In this document: positions 53,030-62,421 of the stretch, one piece after another | Position numbering within the stretch: position 1 is the first letter of the stretch | Layout of the letters: the number at the start of each line of letters is the position of its first letter | Source: Tautonia marina | GTDB taxonomy: Bacteria; Planctomycetota; Planctomycetia; Isosphaerales; Isosphaeraceae | Assembly: GCF_009177065.1 (NCBI RefSeq) | Contig: NZ_WEZF01000001.1 | Coordinates: 496,001 to 560,000, forward strand | Length of the DNA: 64,000 bases | Direction: 5' to 3' | Notes under the pieces: generated by a model | What the model saw: the letters and a program-made list of their open reading frames with translations, nothing else | Told to the model about the DNA's origin: nothing | The model's database searches: none | Position numbers and translations under genes: made by a program

Positions 53030-53614
53030 ATGGTGCAAGCGGTCTGCGTGTTTTGTGGGTCAAGTCCGGGGGCCGACCCTGCGTATCGGGAGGAGGCGGC
53101 CGCGCTCGGGCGGTTGCTGGCCGAGTCGGGAAAAACCCTCGTGTATGGCGGGGGCAGCGTGGGCCTGATGGGCGTGCTGGCCGACGCGGCGCTGGCGCAT
53201 GGGGGGAAGGTGATCGGCGTGATTCCGCAATCGCTTGTCGATCGTGAGGTCGGGCACTCCACCCTGACCGATCTCCGCGTGGTTGGCTCGATGCACGAGC
53301 GTAAGGCGATGATGGCCGATCTTGCCGACGGATTTCTCGCCCTGCCGGGTGGCATCGGCACGCTGGAGGAGTTCTTCGAGATCTGGACCTGGGGACAGCT
53401 TGGCCTGCACCGCAAGCCGTTCGGCCTGCTCGATGTCGAGGGGTTCTATCAACCGATGCTCGCGTTTCTTGATTGTCTGGTCGAGCAGCGGTTCGTCAAG
53501 CCCGAACATCGGGCCATGCTGATCGTTGCCCGTCAGCCCGTTACGCTCCTCGCAGCGATGGAAGTCTACACGCCTCCTCCCGTTCCGAAGTGGATCAACC
53601 AGGAGTCCACCTGA
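53030..53614 (+). CDS. LOG family nucleotide hydrolase-like protein
   Basis: The 194-residue protein has the LOG (lysine decarboxylase-like, cytokinin-riboside phosphate hydrolase) signature [12 protein letters not shown] and the N-terminal [15 protein letters not shown] and [15 protein letters not shown] enzymes split a purine base from its ribose phosphate; bacterial members often act on AMP. I start it at ATG 53030 because this aligns with family starts, though the GGAGG is only 2 nt away; ATG 52997 is the alternative. It is divergent from the SMP-30 operon and stands alone. Confidence 0.88.
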   Translation: MVQAVCVFCGSSPGADPAYREEAAALGRLLAESGKTLVYGGGSVGLMGVLADAALAHGGKVIGVIPQSLVDREVGHSTLTDLRVVGSMHERKAMMADLADGFLALPGGIGTLEEFFEIWTWGQLGLHRKPFGLLDVEGFYQPMLAFLDCLVEQRFVKPEHRAMLIVARQPVTLLAAMEVYTPPPVPKWINQEST

Positions 53615-53901
53615 GTCGGCAGGATGTCGGTAGATGAGAGGCTCGGCTGATGTCGCTCGATGGACCTGAGGACCGTGACGGGCCAGGACGGAAGACGCTG
53701 GAGATCGAGTGGCAAGCATGGGCGAACGCGAATGCGGTGTTGGACGCCACGCTCTGGTGGTGGCTCGACACGGCGTCGCTCACCAGCTAGGCTCCAAGAG
53801 ACGGATGGATGCGAGACGGCCAGGGATTCCTCGTCTCCGATTCGGACCGTAACACGTCCGGCGTCGCCGAAATTCCCCGAAACCATTGGTGAGCAAGCAC
53901 G

Positions 53902-55404
53902 ATGAAGCCAATCCTGCGCCGGAGCTTTCTGAGAGGTTCGGTGACGGCCGGTCTGACGCTGGGAATGCCGCGGCTGATGCTCGGGGCCGGACTTCCGGCG
54001 AGCCGTCCGAACGACGCGGTGAATGTTGCGGTCATCGGGCTCGGCTCGACCACGGCGGTCGGGGGGGTGGGGGGCCGAGGACACCAACTGATCAATCGTC
54101 TCCGCCAGATCGACGGCGTCAACATCGTCGCCCTCTGCGACGTGGACCAGGACCACATCGACCGGGAGCTGGAGGCGGCCCGCAACCACGGCGAGACACC
54201 CGCAACGCACCGCGACCTCCGCGAGGTTCTCGATCGTCAGGATGTCGATGCGGTTATTGTTGCCTTGCCGAACCACTGGCACGCCCTGGCGACAATTTGG
54301 GCCTGCCAGGCGGGCAAGGATGTGTATGTCGAGAAGCCGTTTTCGTACGACCTCTGGGAAGGTCGGCAGATGGTGGCGGCGGCTCGCAAGTATGGGCGTA
54401 TGATTCAGGTCGGCACCCAACGACGGTCGAGCCAGTTTCTCCGTGGGGTCTTCGACCGTCTGCAAGGCGGTGAGTTCGGTCCCATTCGATTCGCCCACGC
54501 CCTGGTGTATCGGCCGCGCAACGACATCGGGACGGTCGATGCACCCACCTCGCCGCCGCCCACCGTCGATTACGACCTCTGGTGCGGCCCGGTTCCGAAC
54601 GAACCCTTGATGCGCAAGCAATTGCACTACGAGTGGCACTGGTTCTGGGAGACCGGCAACGGCGAGATGGGCAACAACGGCATTCATGTGATCGACGCGT
54701 GCCGATGGGCTCTGGGGCAGGATCAAGCCCCCCCAAGAGCCATGAGCATCGGCGGCCGATTTGCGTTCAACGACTGCGGCGAGACGGCAAACACCCACCT
54801 TGCGCTGTTCGATTTCGAGCCGGCGCCCCTCATCTGTGAGATCCGAAACGTGGTTGCCGGCGACGATCGGAGCGCGATCGGTCAGTATCGGGGCCGGAGC
54901 GGTGGAATCCTGATCGACTGCGAGGGGGGATACTTCGCGGGCGACACCGCCGGCGGGGCAATCTACGACCCTCAGGGCAAGAGGATTCTGGACCTCGGGC
55001 AGGGTGAGAACCCCGGCGAGATCGAACATGCACATCTCTCCAATTTCCTCGATGCCGTCCGTAGCCGGAAGGCAGACGACCTGACGGCCGAGGCGACCGT
55101 GGGGCACCACTCGACGGCCTGCTGCCACATGGCCAATGTCTCGCACCGAATTGGGACACAGGCATCGCCCGAAGCCATTCAGGCCGCGGTCTCGGGCAAC
55201 GCAGAGCTGGCCGACGCCTTCGAACGCTGCCGAGCCTATCTCCGCAGCAATGGTGTGGACCTGGCCGATACGCCCGCGACCCTCGGACCCTGGGTGACCC
55301 TCGACGCGGAGCGGGGCCGCTTCGTCGGCGAGTTTGCCGCCGAGGCCAATGCGCTCTCGAAACGCGAATACCGCGAACCGTTCGTGGTGCCCGAACTGGC
55401 CTGA
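53902..55404 (+). CDS. Secreted Gfo/Idh/MocA family oxidoreductase
   Basis: A 500-residue protein with a twin-arginine signal (LRRSFLRGSVTAGLTL), an NAD(P)-binding Rossmann domain (VNVAVIGLGS, ALCDVDQDHIDRE), and the substrate domain motif EKPFSYDLWEGRQMV followed by the middle QVGTQRRSSQF. Gfo/Idh/MocA enzymes oxidise, reduce or epimerise sugars using a bound or free nicotinamide cofactor. The Tat signal suggests that it is exported with its cofactor bound, as with glucose-fructose oxidoreductase. Planctomycetes carry many such genes. No neighbours help to identify the sugar. Confidence 0.9.
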   Translation: MKPILRRSFLRGSVTAGLTLGMPRLMLGAGLPASRPNDAVNVAVIGLGSTTAVGGVGGRGHQLINRLRQIDGVNIVALCDVDQDHIDRELEAARNHGETPATHRDLREVLDRQDVDAVIVALPNHWHALATIWACQAGKDVYVEKPFSYDLWEGRQMVAAARKYGRMIQVGTQRRSSQFLRGVFDRLQGGEFGPIRFAHALVYRPRNDIGTVDAPTSPPPTVDYDLWCGPVPNEPLMRKQLHYEWHWFWETGNGEMGNNGIHVIDACRWALGQDQAPPRAMSIGGRFAFNDCGETANTHLALFDFEPAPLICEIRNVVAGDDRSAIGQYRGRSGGILIDCEGGYFAGDTAGGAIYDPQGKRILDLGQGENPGEIEHAHLSNFLDAVRSRKADDLTAEATVGHHSTACCHMANVSHRIGTQASPEAIQAAVSGNAELADAFERCRAYLRSNGVDLADTPATLGPWVTLDAERGRFVGEFAAEANALSKREYREPFVVPELA

Positions 55405-55766
55405 CCAGGGGATGCCTCCGGCCGACCCGTTGCGTGATCCGTCTGCTTGATCGCGCCCACCTGCCTCGCCGCTCGGTCGTGGAGTCGCGGGGCAGAGCTG
55501 GGCGGCGTGGATCGGTCGTGATCGGTGACCACGTGCGTGAGAGGGGTTGGATTCCCCAATACCCGACTGTTGATCCACCAACGGTATTCAGAGCGACAAG
55601 GTCGGGATGCAACGAACGAGAAGCGATTGCCGGTGGGTGATCCCGTTCCGATCGGGGGGCGGAGTCTCCTCCGAGACTTCCAATCGGGGAACGAAGCCCA
55701 ACCTTCGTACGGATTGGGGCTCCGTCCCCCGACGCGTTCTGGACGCTGGAGCTGCGTCTCTCTGTG
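55405..55766. other. Intergenic region between convergent genes
   Basis: A 362-bp gap holding the long imperfect palindrome at 55652-55732. No gene is evident. Confidence 0.6.
55652..55732. repeat. 81-bp imperfect palindrome
   Basis: Outer 13-bp arms (TCGGGGGGCGGAG and CTCCGTCCCCCGA, one G-U pair) enclose inner CCAATC/GATTGG and ACGAAG/CTTCGT stems. It could be a bidirectional terminator between convergent genes or a REP-like element. Confidence 0.6.
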
Positions 55767-57098
55767 TCAATGGGTCGCGGCCTTGAGGGCCTCGCGGGCG
55801 GCGGAGATGGTGTGGTCGATGTCGGCCTCGGTGTGGGCGGCGGAGAGGAAGGCGGCCTCGAACTGGCTGCAGGGGAAGTAGACGCCTCGGGCGAGCAGCT
55901 CCCAGAAAAAGCGGCCGAAGAGGGCGGTATCGGAACGCTTGGCGTCGTCGAAGTTGTGGACGGGGCCTTCGGTGAAGAAGAGGGTGATCATGCTGCCGAC
56001 ACGCTGGATGCAGTGTGGGACCTTGGCATCGGTGGCGGCGCGGCGGAGACCCTCTTCGAGGCGGGCGGTGAGCGATTCGAGATACGGGTAAGGGTTCTCT
56101 TGCTTGAGCAAGCGCAGGGTGGTCAATCCGGCGGCCATGGCGAGCGGGTTGCCGGAGAGGGTCCCGGCCTGGAAGACGGGGCCGACGGGGGAGACGTGAG
56201 TCATGACCTCTCGGGACGAACCGTAGGCCGCCGCGGGGAGGCCGCCGCCGATGATCTTGCCGAGGCAGGTGACATCGGGGGTGATGCCGAAGTGCTCCTG
56301 GGCACCACCGTAGGCCAGGCGGAAGCCGGTCATCACCTCATCGAAGAAAAGCAGAGCGCCGTTCTTCTCGGTCAACTCGCGGAGCAGTTCGAGGTAGCCG
56401 GGGCGAGGGGGGACGCATCCCATGTTGCCGGCGACCGGTTCGAGGAGGACGGCGGCAATCTGGTCGGGGAAGCGCTGGAAGGCATCGGCCACGGCGGCGG
56501 CATCGTTGAACGGGCAGAGGATGGTGTCGCTCGCGGCGCCGGGAGTGACACCGGGGCTGTTCGGGTGGCCGAGGGTGGCGACCGCCGATCCGGCCGAGAC
56601 GAGCAGGGCATCGACGTGCCCATGATAATGCCCGATCATCTTGATGACTTTATTGCGCCCGGTCACCCCTCGGGCGAGGCGGACAGCGGACATGGCGGCC
56701 TCGGTCCCGGAGGAGACGAAGCGGACCATCTCGATCGAGGGGACGGCCTCAACCACGGCCTCGGCAATCTCGGCCTCGCGGACGGTCGGGGCGCCGAAGC
56801 TGGAGGACTTCGCCAGGGCATCGGTGACGGCAGCGTTGACCTCGGGTCGGCAGTGGCCGAGGATCATCGGCCCCCACGATCCGATGTAGTCAATGTATTG
56901 GTGGCCGTCGATGTCGTACAGGTAGGCTCCATCGGCCCGATCCATGAAGGGAGGCTCGCCGCCGACGGCCCCGAAGGCTCGGGCAGGGCTGTTCACCCCT
57001 CCGGGGATCACCCGGCCGGCGCGGACGAACTCGGCATGGCTGTGGTCGAGGTGGTAGTCGGGCTTCGATCGGGCAGGGGTGGTGGCGTCCATCGGCAT
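55767..57098 (-). CDS. hemL: Glutamate-1-semialdehyde 2,1-aminomutase
   Basis: HemL converts glutamate-1-semialdehyde to 5-aminolevulinate, the entry to haem and chlorophyll synthesis by the C5 route; it is a PLP enzyme in the cytoplasm. The 443-residue protein carries VIPGGVNSPARAFGAVGG, the SSGTEAAMSAVRLAR stretch, the Asp of the cofactor site (Asp253 in LFFDEVMTGFR) and the PLP Lys281 in TCLGKIIGGGLP. It starts at ATG 57098. The histone-deacetylase-like gene lies upstream on the same strand 131 bp away; the product is a housekeeping enzyme and no other haem gene is near. Confidence 0.95.
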   Translation of the reverse strand: MPMDATTPARSKPDYHLDHSHAEFVRAGRVIPGGVNSPARAFGAVGGEPPFMDRADGAYLYDIDGHQYIDYIGSWGPMILGHCRPEVNAAVTDALAKSSSFGAPTVREAEIAEAVVEAVPSIEMVRFVSSGTEAAMSAVRLARGVTGRNKVIKMIGHYHGHVDALLVSAGSAVATLGHPNSPGVTPGAASDTILCPFNDAAAVADAFQRFPDQIAAVLLEPVAGNMGCVPPRPGYLELLRELTEKNGALLFFDEVMTGFRLAYGGAQEHFGITPDVTCLGKIIGGGLPAAAYGSSREVMTHVSPVGPVFQAGTLSGNPLAMAAGLTTLRLLKQENPYPYLESLTARLEEGLRRAATDAKVPHCIQRVGSMITLFFTEGPVHNFDDAKRSDTALFGRFFWELLARGVYFPCSQFEAAFLSAAHTEADIDHTISAAREALKAATH

Positions 57099-57229
57099 GC
57101 GTCAACAAAAGGGTTGGCGGGAGAGGGCGGGCATGATGAGGGGAGCATGCGATTGCGGGGCAAACCTCCCTTGAGTGACAGCATAGCCACCGCGCGGAGG
57201 GGCCGTCGAGCGGGGATCGAGGATGCCGG

Positions 57230-58135
57230 TCAGCCGGGCAAGCCCTCAACCGCCAGCCGCACGGTGGCGAAGTGAATGGTGACGATGTCCTCGACATCTT
57301 CGGAATAGCCGCCGGCCATGCTCACGGCGACGGGAATGCCTCGGGATCGCAGCGCGTCGAAGACGAGGCGATCACGAGCTTCGAGGCCGGGCATGGTCAA
57401 TTTCATCCGGCCGAAGCGGTCGGCCTGGTAAGGGTCGGCCCCGGCAAGATAGATGGCCAGATCGGCTCGGGCACGGTCGATCGCCTCGGCCAGGCCGGCA
57501 TCGAGGGCGGCGAGGTAGGCGTCGTCGCCGGTGCCGTCGGGCAACGGGACGTCGAGGTCGCTGGGAGGCTTGCGCAAGGGGTAATTGCGTTCGCCGTGGA
57601 TCGAGAAGGTGAAGACGGTCGGATCGTCGGCGAAGATCAGGGCCGTGCCGTCTCCCTGGTGCACGTCGCAATCGACGATCAGGACGCGGCGGGCGAGCCC
57701 TTCGGCCTGCATCGCTCGGGCGGCGATGGCCGAGTCGTTGAACACGCAGTAGCCGGCGCAGCGGTTGGGAGCGGCGTGGTGGGTGCCGCCGGCCAGATTG
57801 ATTCCGAACGAGTCGCCGGTCAGCACGTCTCGGGCGGCGGCGATGGTCGCGCAGGCCGATCGCCGTGATCGCTCGATCAACTGAGGCGACCAGGGGAAGC
57901 CGAGCGCCCGGGCTTCCTCGGCATGGAATTGGCCGGAGACGGCGCGGGCGAGGTAGTCTGGCTCGTGGGCGCGGAGGATTTCCAGGTCGGTCGCGGCCGA
58001 AGGCTCTCGGAGCAGCTCGGGAGGCACGAGGCCGAGGCGTTCGACGCGATCGCGTAGCCGGGCGTACTTGGCCATCGGAAAGCGGTGCCACTCGGGCAGG
58101 GGCAAGACAAACCGGTCACTGAAGTAGATCGCCAC
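57230..58135 (-). CDS. Histone deacetylase superfamily protein
   Basis: A 301-residue HDAC/AcuC superfamily hydrolase, acting on an acetylated lysine or polyamine. The motifs GGTHHA, GYCVFND, VDCDVHQGDGTA (Asp and His metal ligands) and the later LAGADPYQADRFGR (third metal Asp) and AGGYS (transition-state Tyr) are present. The start is uncertain: the GTG at 58135 begins the conserved region, while ATG 58195 adds 20 residues of low complexity. It lies upstream of hemL and is divergent from a secreted CBM9-like gene. The substrate is unknown. Confidence 0.85.
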   Translation of the reverse strand: MAIYFSDRFVLPLPEWHRFPMAKYARLRDRVERLGLVPPELLREPSAATDLEILRAHEPDYLARAVSGQFHAEEARALGFPWSPQLIERSRRSACATIAAARDVLTGDSFGINLAGGTHHAAPNRCAGYCVFNDSAIAARAMQAEGLARRVLIVDCDVHQGDGTALIFADDPTVFTFSIHGERNYPLRKPPSDLDVPLPDGTGDDAYLAALDAGLAEAIDRARADLAIYLAGADPYQADRFGRMKLTMPGLEARDRLVFDALRSRGIPVAVSMAGGYSEDVEDIVTIHFATVRLAVEGLPG

Positions 58136-58275
58136 GGGGAAGGACCTCGACCTCGGTCTCGGGCTGCGATGGAGAACATCGGGACGGCCGGTCATCGACC
58201 GTAACGGGTCTGGGTCGTATTGTAGGCGTCGGGATGACCAGGAGGACTGGTCGATTCCCGGGAGACTATTGCATC

Positions 58276-59361
58276 ATGCTGGTTCCGTCGTTGCTTGCCT
58301 TGCTCGTGATGTCCCCCGCGCTGCTCGATGAAGAGCCGGGGCCCCATGAGTTCACCGCCGCAGAGGCCCGCGGCTACGTCGCGTACCGGACCCCAGGGCC
58401 GATCACGATGGATGGTCGGCTCGATGATCCGGGCTGGAAGGGAATTCCCTGGACCGAGTTTTTCCTCGACATCGAGGGAGATGTTCGCCCTCGCCCTCGG
58501 TTCAAGACCCGGGCGAAAATGGCCTGGGACGATCAGTTCTTCTACATTGCGGCGGATCTGGAAGAACCGCACGTCTGGGGAACCCTGACCGAGCATGATT
58601 CGGTCATCTTTTATGACAACGACTTCGAGGTCTTCATCGACCCCGATGGCGACAACCACCAGTACTACGAGTTCGAGATCAATGCGCTGAACACCGGCTG
58701 GGATCTTCGGCTCGTCAAGCCGTACCGAGACGGCGGCCCCGCGCTGAACGAGTGGGAAATTCCCGGTCTGAAGACGGCCGTGCACGTGCGAGGGACCCTG
58801 AACGATCCGACCGACGAGGACGAAGGCTGGTCGGTCGAGATCGCGATGCCCTGGAACGTGCTGGGCGAGTTCACCGATCAGCCGAGCCCTCCCCGAAACG
58901 GCGACCGCTGGCGGGTGAACTTCTCCCGGGTCGAGTGGCAGCATTTGGTCGTGGACGGGCGCTATCAGAAGGTGCCGGACACGAGAGAGGATAACTGGGT
59001 CTGGTCGCCGCAATGGGTGATCGACATGCACCGCCCCGAGCGCTGGGGCGATGTGGTGTTCTCGACCGATACGGTCGGTTCGGTGACCTTTCGGCCCGAT
59101 CGCGCCCGTCCAGCTCGCGACTTCCTGCACCTCGTATATGAGGCGCAGAAGGTCTTCCGCAAGGAGCACGACCGCTGGGCCACGTCGGTCGAGGAAATCG
59201 GCTTCGACGCCGGCCCCGAACCCTCGCTGACCATCGAGGCGACGGATGACGGCTACTCCGCCTCGGTGATCGTGCCCGCCGCCGAGGGGGAACCGGCCCG
59301 ACGCTGGACGATCTCCCATGATTCTCGGATCATCAGCGCTCCGGTCAACCGTCCGTCGTGA
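58276..59361 (+). CDS. Secreted CBM9-like protein
   Basis: A 361-residue secreted protein. After a signal peptide (MLVPSLLALLVMSPALL), the middle matches the carbohydrate-binding family 9-like fold, also called DUF1083: ITMDGRLDDPGWKGIPWTEFFLDI, AWDDQFFYIAADLEEPHVWG, NDFEVFIDPDGDNHQYYEFE, and GWSVEIAMPWNVLG. Such domains bind sugars or act as outer-surface accessory proteins. The tail of about 70 residues has no family I recognise. I use ATG 58276, preceded by GGGAG. It stands alone between the deacetylase and a long spacer. Confidence 0.85.
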   Translation: MLVPSLLALLVMSPALLDEEPGPHEFTAAEARGYVAYRTPGPITMDGRLDDPGWKGIPWTEFFLDIEGDVRPRPRFKTRAKMAWDDQFFYIAADLEEPHVWGTLTEHDSVIFYDNDFEVFIDPDGDNHQYYEFEINALNTGWDLRLVKPYRDGGPALNEWEIPGLKTAVHVRGTLNDPTDEDEGWSVEIAMPWNVLGEFTDQPSPPRNGDRWRVNFSRVEWQHLVVDGRYQKVPDTREDNWVWSPQWVIDMHRPERWGDVVFSTDTVGSVTFRPDRARPARDFLHLVYEAQKVFRKEHDRWATSVEEIGFDAGPEPSLTIEATDDGYSASVIVPAAEGEPARRWTISHDSRIISAPVNRPS

Positions 59362-60161
59362 GCCGATTCTCGGTTCGCTTGCCCTTCCGGATCGCCGCCG
59401 GAAGGGCATCGACTCGGCGAGGTTCGCCTGGGAGAACGGTCAAAAAATCGTAAGCCATCCGATCAACGACCCAACGCTCCGGCCGGACGGTGAGTCGCTC
59501 ATTTCAGCGAGAATCGGGTGTGTTTTTGAGGAGAATTGCCGAGATTTGACTGCTTTCTTGTGTGTTTGAGGTGCTTGTGTGCCAAATATGGCGCGAATCG
59601 AGCCGGGGCCGATGGGCTCCTTGATACGGCATGTCTTGTTGGTTGGGGCCGAAGGTCTTATTGTCGAATGAACGATGCTCTGGGTTTGCACTGCCGAGGG
59701 CATCCGGGAAGAGGTGTGGCAAGCACCTTGGGCCCGGCGGGATCGCGTTGCGTTGGTGAAACATCCGGAGTGAAAGCTGCGGCGGTGGAGTCACACCAGG
59801 CGGCTTGATTGAGTCTGATCTTCATGGATGCGTGGCTTCTGGCGGGGTTTTCGCTCGGGCGGTGATCTGAGAGCCCGATCCCTGGAAGACCCGCTGGAGA
59901 CTGTTCGGGGAGTTCCTGTCAGCGTGGACGACGACCTTGCAACAGGAGCTTCGTCATCGAAGAACGACTGTTGAGTTGAAGATGTCGAATCATGATCGCT
60001 TCAGGGGATGAATGAGTGCGTTCTTGAGCGATGGTTTGCTCGTAAGGGAAAACAAGATTTTCGATCCGACTGTTGTTCGAATCGGGACCAACTCAACGAT
60101 CTCCTGTTGCGATCGAACGCTCTGGTGCTGAACACCGTTGCTCTGTTCTGGTGACCCCGAG
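59362..60161. other. Long spacer before the glycosyltransferase gene
   Basis: An 800-bp gap, AT-richer than average around 59500-59680, with no credible gene. A GCCCTTCCGG/CCGGAAGGGC hairpin (59381-59407) follows the CBM9 gene and is probably its terminator. A weak sigma-54-like site, TGGCGG-N5-TCGC, lies at 59840-59854. Confidence 0.55.
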
Positions 60162-61421
60162 ATGACCCTGACCGTGAATCGAAATACGCTGCCGGCTCGG
60201 CAGACCGAAGCCTGTGATGGTGTGGTCTGGTGTGGGAACGTCGACTACTGGTACCACAACCGGGGGCATTCGTCGGTCCGCATGGCGGTTCGCCTGGCCA
60301 GGCGGGGCGTGCCGACGCTCTGGATCAACAGCATCGGCATGCGGATGCCGGTTCCCGGCCGTACCGAGATTGCCTGGAGCCGATATACTCGCAAACTCGG
60401 CAGCATGCTCCGTGGTCTGCGTCGTGATCCGGAAACCGGGATGTGGGTCTATTCTCCCCTGTTTGTGCCGAAGTATTCGCCGAAGGGGATCGAGCTGAAC
60501 GGGCGGTTGCTGGCCTGGCAAATTGCCGCTCTGCGCCGGTGGCTGGGCATGAAGCATGCCTCGGCGGTGGTGTCGATGCCCACAATGGGGCCGGCGGTCG
60601 AACGCCTGAACTGGACGCGCACGGTCTTCGAACGGTGCGACGACTTCGGATCGATGCCGGGGGCCGATCATGCCACCATCGCCCCGCTCGAACGCCGACT
60701 CGTCACTGGGTCCGATGTGGTCATCTACGTCAATGAAGGGCTGATGGAGGCCGAGCGCGGCCTGTCGGCCCACGCCGAGCTGATTGGCCACGGCGTCGAT
60801 TTCGAACGCTTCGCCCAGGAACGCCCCGAGGGAAGGCCCCCCGAAGGCCCGCCTCCGGAACCGTTGCGGGGGCTTCCGAGGCCGATCATCGGCTTCTACG
60901 GCGGCATGGACGACTACCGGATGGATCGTGAACTTCTGGTGCGCATCGCCCGGCACGCGGCGGCTCGGGGGGGATCACTCGTCCTGATCGGCCCGGCGCA
61001 GATGGACCTCGGTTCGATTCTGGCCGAGCCGAACGTCCGCCACATCGGCCAGATGCCTCCCAACGACCTACCCGCCTTCGCCGCGCACTTCGATGTCGGC
61101 ATCATTCCGTTTCTTCGGAACGAGTTCAACGAAAGCTGTAATCCGATCAAGATCAAGGAATATCTTGCGATCGGCTTCCCCGTTGTGGCGTCCGAGCTGC
61201 CCGCGTTCGATCCGTACGACGGCCTGATTGAGCAGGTCACCACGCACGACGAATTCCTGCAAGCCATCGACCACGCCCTGCTCGACGACACTCCGGAACG
61301 GACCCGAGCCCGCCGGGCGACCGTCGCCGAGGATAGCTGGGACCGTGTGACCGATCGCATTGCCTCGCTGCTCGGCTGCCCTCCCTCGCCCGAGGGGGCC
61401 GACGCAACGGCGACACCTTGA
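60162..61421 (+). CDS. Glycosyltransferase family 1-like protein
   Basis: A 419-residue cytoplasmic glycosyltransferase with the GT-B fold. The N-terminal half contains WCGNVDYWYHNRGHSSVRMA and the second domain has RPIIGFYGGMDDYRMD, LIGPAQMDLGS, VRHIGQMPPNDLPAFAAHFD and the donor-binding NESCNPIKIKEYLAIGFPVV. Such enzymes add sugars from nucleotide donors to surface polysaccharides. The start at ATG 60162 is the only one close to the domain; a TTG at 60138 would add 8 residues. No other polysaccharide genes are adjacent, so the product is unknown. Confidence 0.85.
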   Translation: MTLTVNRNTLPARQTEACDGVVWCGNVDYWYHNRGHSSVRMAVRLARRGVPTLWINSIGMRMPVPGRTEIAWSRYTRKLGSMLRGLRRDPETGMWVYSPLFVPKYSPKGIELNGRLLAWQIAALRRWLGMKHASAVVSMPTMGPAVERLNWTRTVFERCDDFGSMPGADHATIAPLERRLVTGSDVVIYVNEGLMEAERGLSAHAELIGHGVDFERFAQERPEGRPPEGPPPEPLRGLPRPIIGFYGGMDDYRMDRELLVRIARHAAARGGSLVLIGPAQMDLGSILAEPNVRHIGQMPPNDLPAFAAHFDVGIIPFLRNEFNESCNPIKIKEYLAIGFPVVASELPAFDPYDGLIEQVTTHDEFLQAIDHALLDDTPERTRARRATVAEDSWDRVTDRIASLLGCPPSPEGADATATP

Positions 61422-61443
61422 TTCGTAAGCGGTTCGTCCTCGT

Positions 61444-62376
61444 TCAGGGGGCCCAGGGAGACGAGGTCAGCCACCAGGTCATCGTCCGGGTGACGCGGTC
61501 GGCGGCGTCTTGCTGAACGAAGTGGCCAGCGCCGGGGATGGTGATAAGGGTCAGGTCGTCGGCGATCCAGTCCCAGGTGCCAGCCAGGGCACCGGGCAAG
61601 AGGGCGGTGTCATCCAGTCCGTGAATCATCAGGACGGGGCACTCGACGGGAGGGAACTCGCGTCCTTCGAGGGCCTGATCGTAAGGCGGGCGCGGGTAGT
61701 TGGCCCGGTAATAGTTGAGCATGGCGGTGCGGGAGGATCGGCCGAACGCCTCGACGTAGACGGCTCGGGCCTCGGGGTCCTGAACCCATCCGGCGAGCAG
61801 GGCGGGGGGGATGAGCGCCTCGGCCCCGTCGGCCTGGAAGTTCCGAGCGTACTGGCTGGCCCGTTGCTGGTCGGGGTTCTCGGCCAGCTCGCGGAGCAGG
61901 CCCTTCGGGTGAGGCAGGTTGAGGATGACCAGCCGATCGGTTTGATCGGGATGTGCCATGGCGAACGACCAGGCGATCATCCCTCCCCAGTCGTGCCCGA
62001 CGATCACGGCTGATTCGGCCTCGAAGTGCCGCACGACGGCCGCCACGTCCTCGACCAGGCGATCCAATGCGTACGCCTCGACCCCCTCGGGCTGGTCGCT
62101 CTCGTTGTAGCCGCGAAGGTCGATGGCGACGACACGGAAGTGCTCGGCGAGCGGGGGCATCTGGGCGCGCCAGGTGTACCAGAAGTCGGGGAAGCCATGC
62201 AGCATGACCACGAGCGGCCCGTTCCCCATCGTCGCGTAATGAATCTTCACGCCGTTCGAGTCGGCCATGCCATGCGTGACGAGGTCGCGGATGTCGGGGG
62301 CCTTCGCCTCGGGAGGGTCGTCGATCGGCGCGACCAGGCCCAGCGAGACGACGATCGGCAGGAGCAAGCCAGCCAT
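61444..62376 (-). CDS. Alpha/beta hydrolase, epoxide-hydrolase-like
   Basis: A 310-residue secreted alpha/beta hydrolase. After a signal peptide, [11 protein letters not shown] carries the oxyanion-hole region, GHDWGG supplies the nucleophile Asp129, [12 protein letters not shown] the acid and [10 protein letters not shown] the catalytic His285. Asp rather than Ser at the nucleophile points to epoxide hydrolase or haloalkane dehalogenase chemistry; the tyrosines of the lid ([12 protein letters not shown]) favour epoxide hydrolase. It converges with the glycosyltransferase gene 22 bp away and is downstream of the MDR gene on the same strand. Confidence 0.88.
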   Translation of the reverse strand: MAGLLLPIVVSLGLVAPIDDPPEAKAPDIRDLVTHGMADSNGVKIHYATMGNGPLVVMLHGFPDFWYTWRAQMPPLAEHFRVVAIDLRGYNESDQPEGVEAYALDRLVEDVAAVVRHFEAESAVIVGHDWGGMIAWSFAMAHPDQTDRLVILNLPHPKGLLRELAENPDQQRASQYARNFQADGAEALIPPALLAGWVQDPEARAVYVEAFGRSSRTAMLNYYRANYPRPPYDQALEGREFPPVECPVLMIHGLDDTALLPGALAGTWDWIADDLTLITIPGAGHFVQQDAADRVTRTMTWWLTSSPWAP

Positions 62377-62421
62377 CGGATCACCTTTTCATCGAAGGGG
62401 AGGGGGGAGGAATCATCCGGG

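Noticed and set aside
53566-55581. Open frame of 671 codons on the minus strand
   Set aside because: Antisense to the Gfo/Idh/MocA gene, with no recognisable motif.
59717-59731. TGGCAA-N5-TTGG as a possible sigma-54 promoter
   Set aside because: The -12 box has GG where GC is required, and the nearest gene starts more than 400 bp away.
60068-60085. TTGTTCGAATCGGGAC as a possible tRNA T-arm
   Set aside because: No matching acceptor stem, anticodon arm or D-arm could be found around it.
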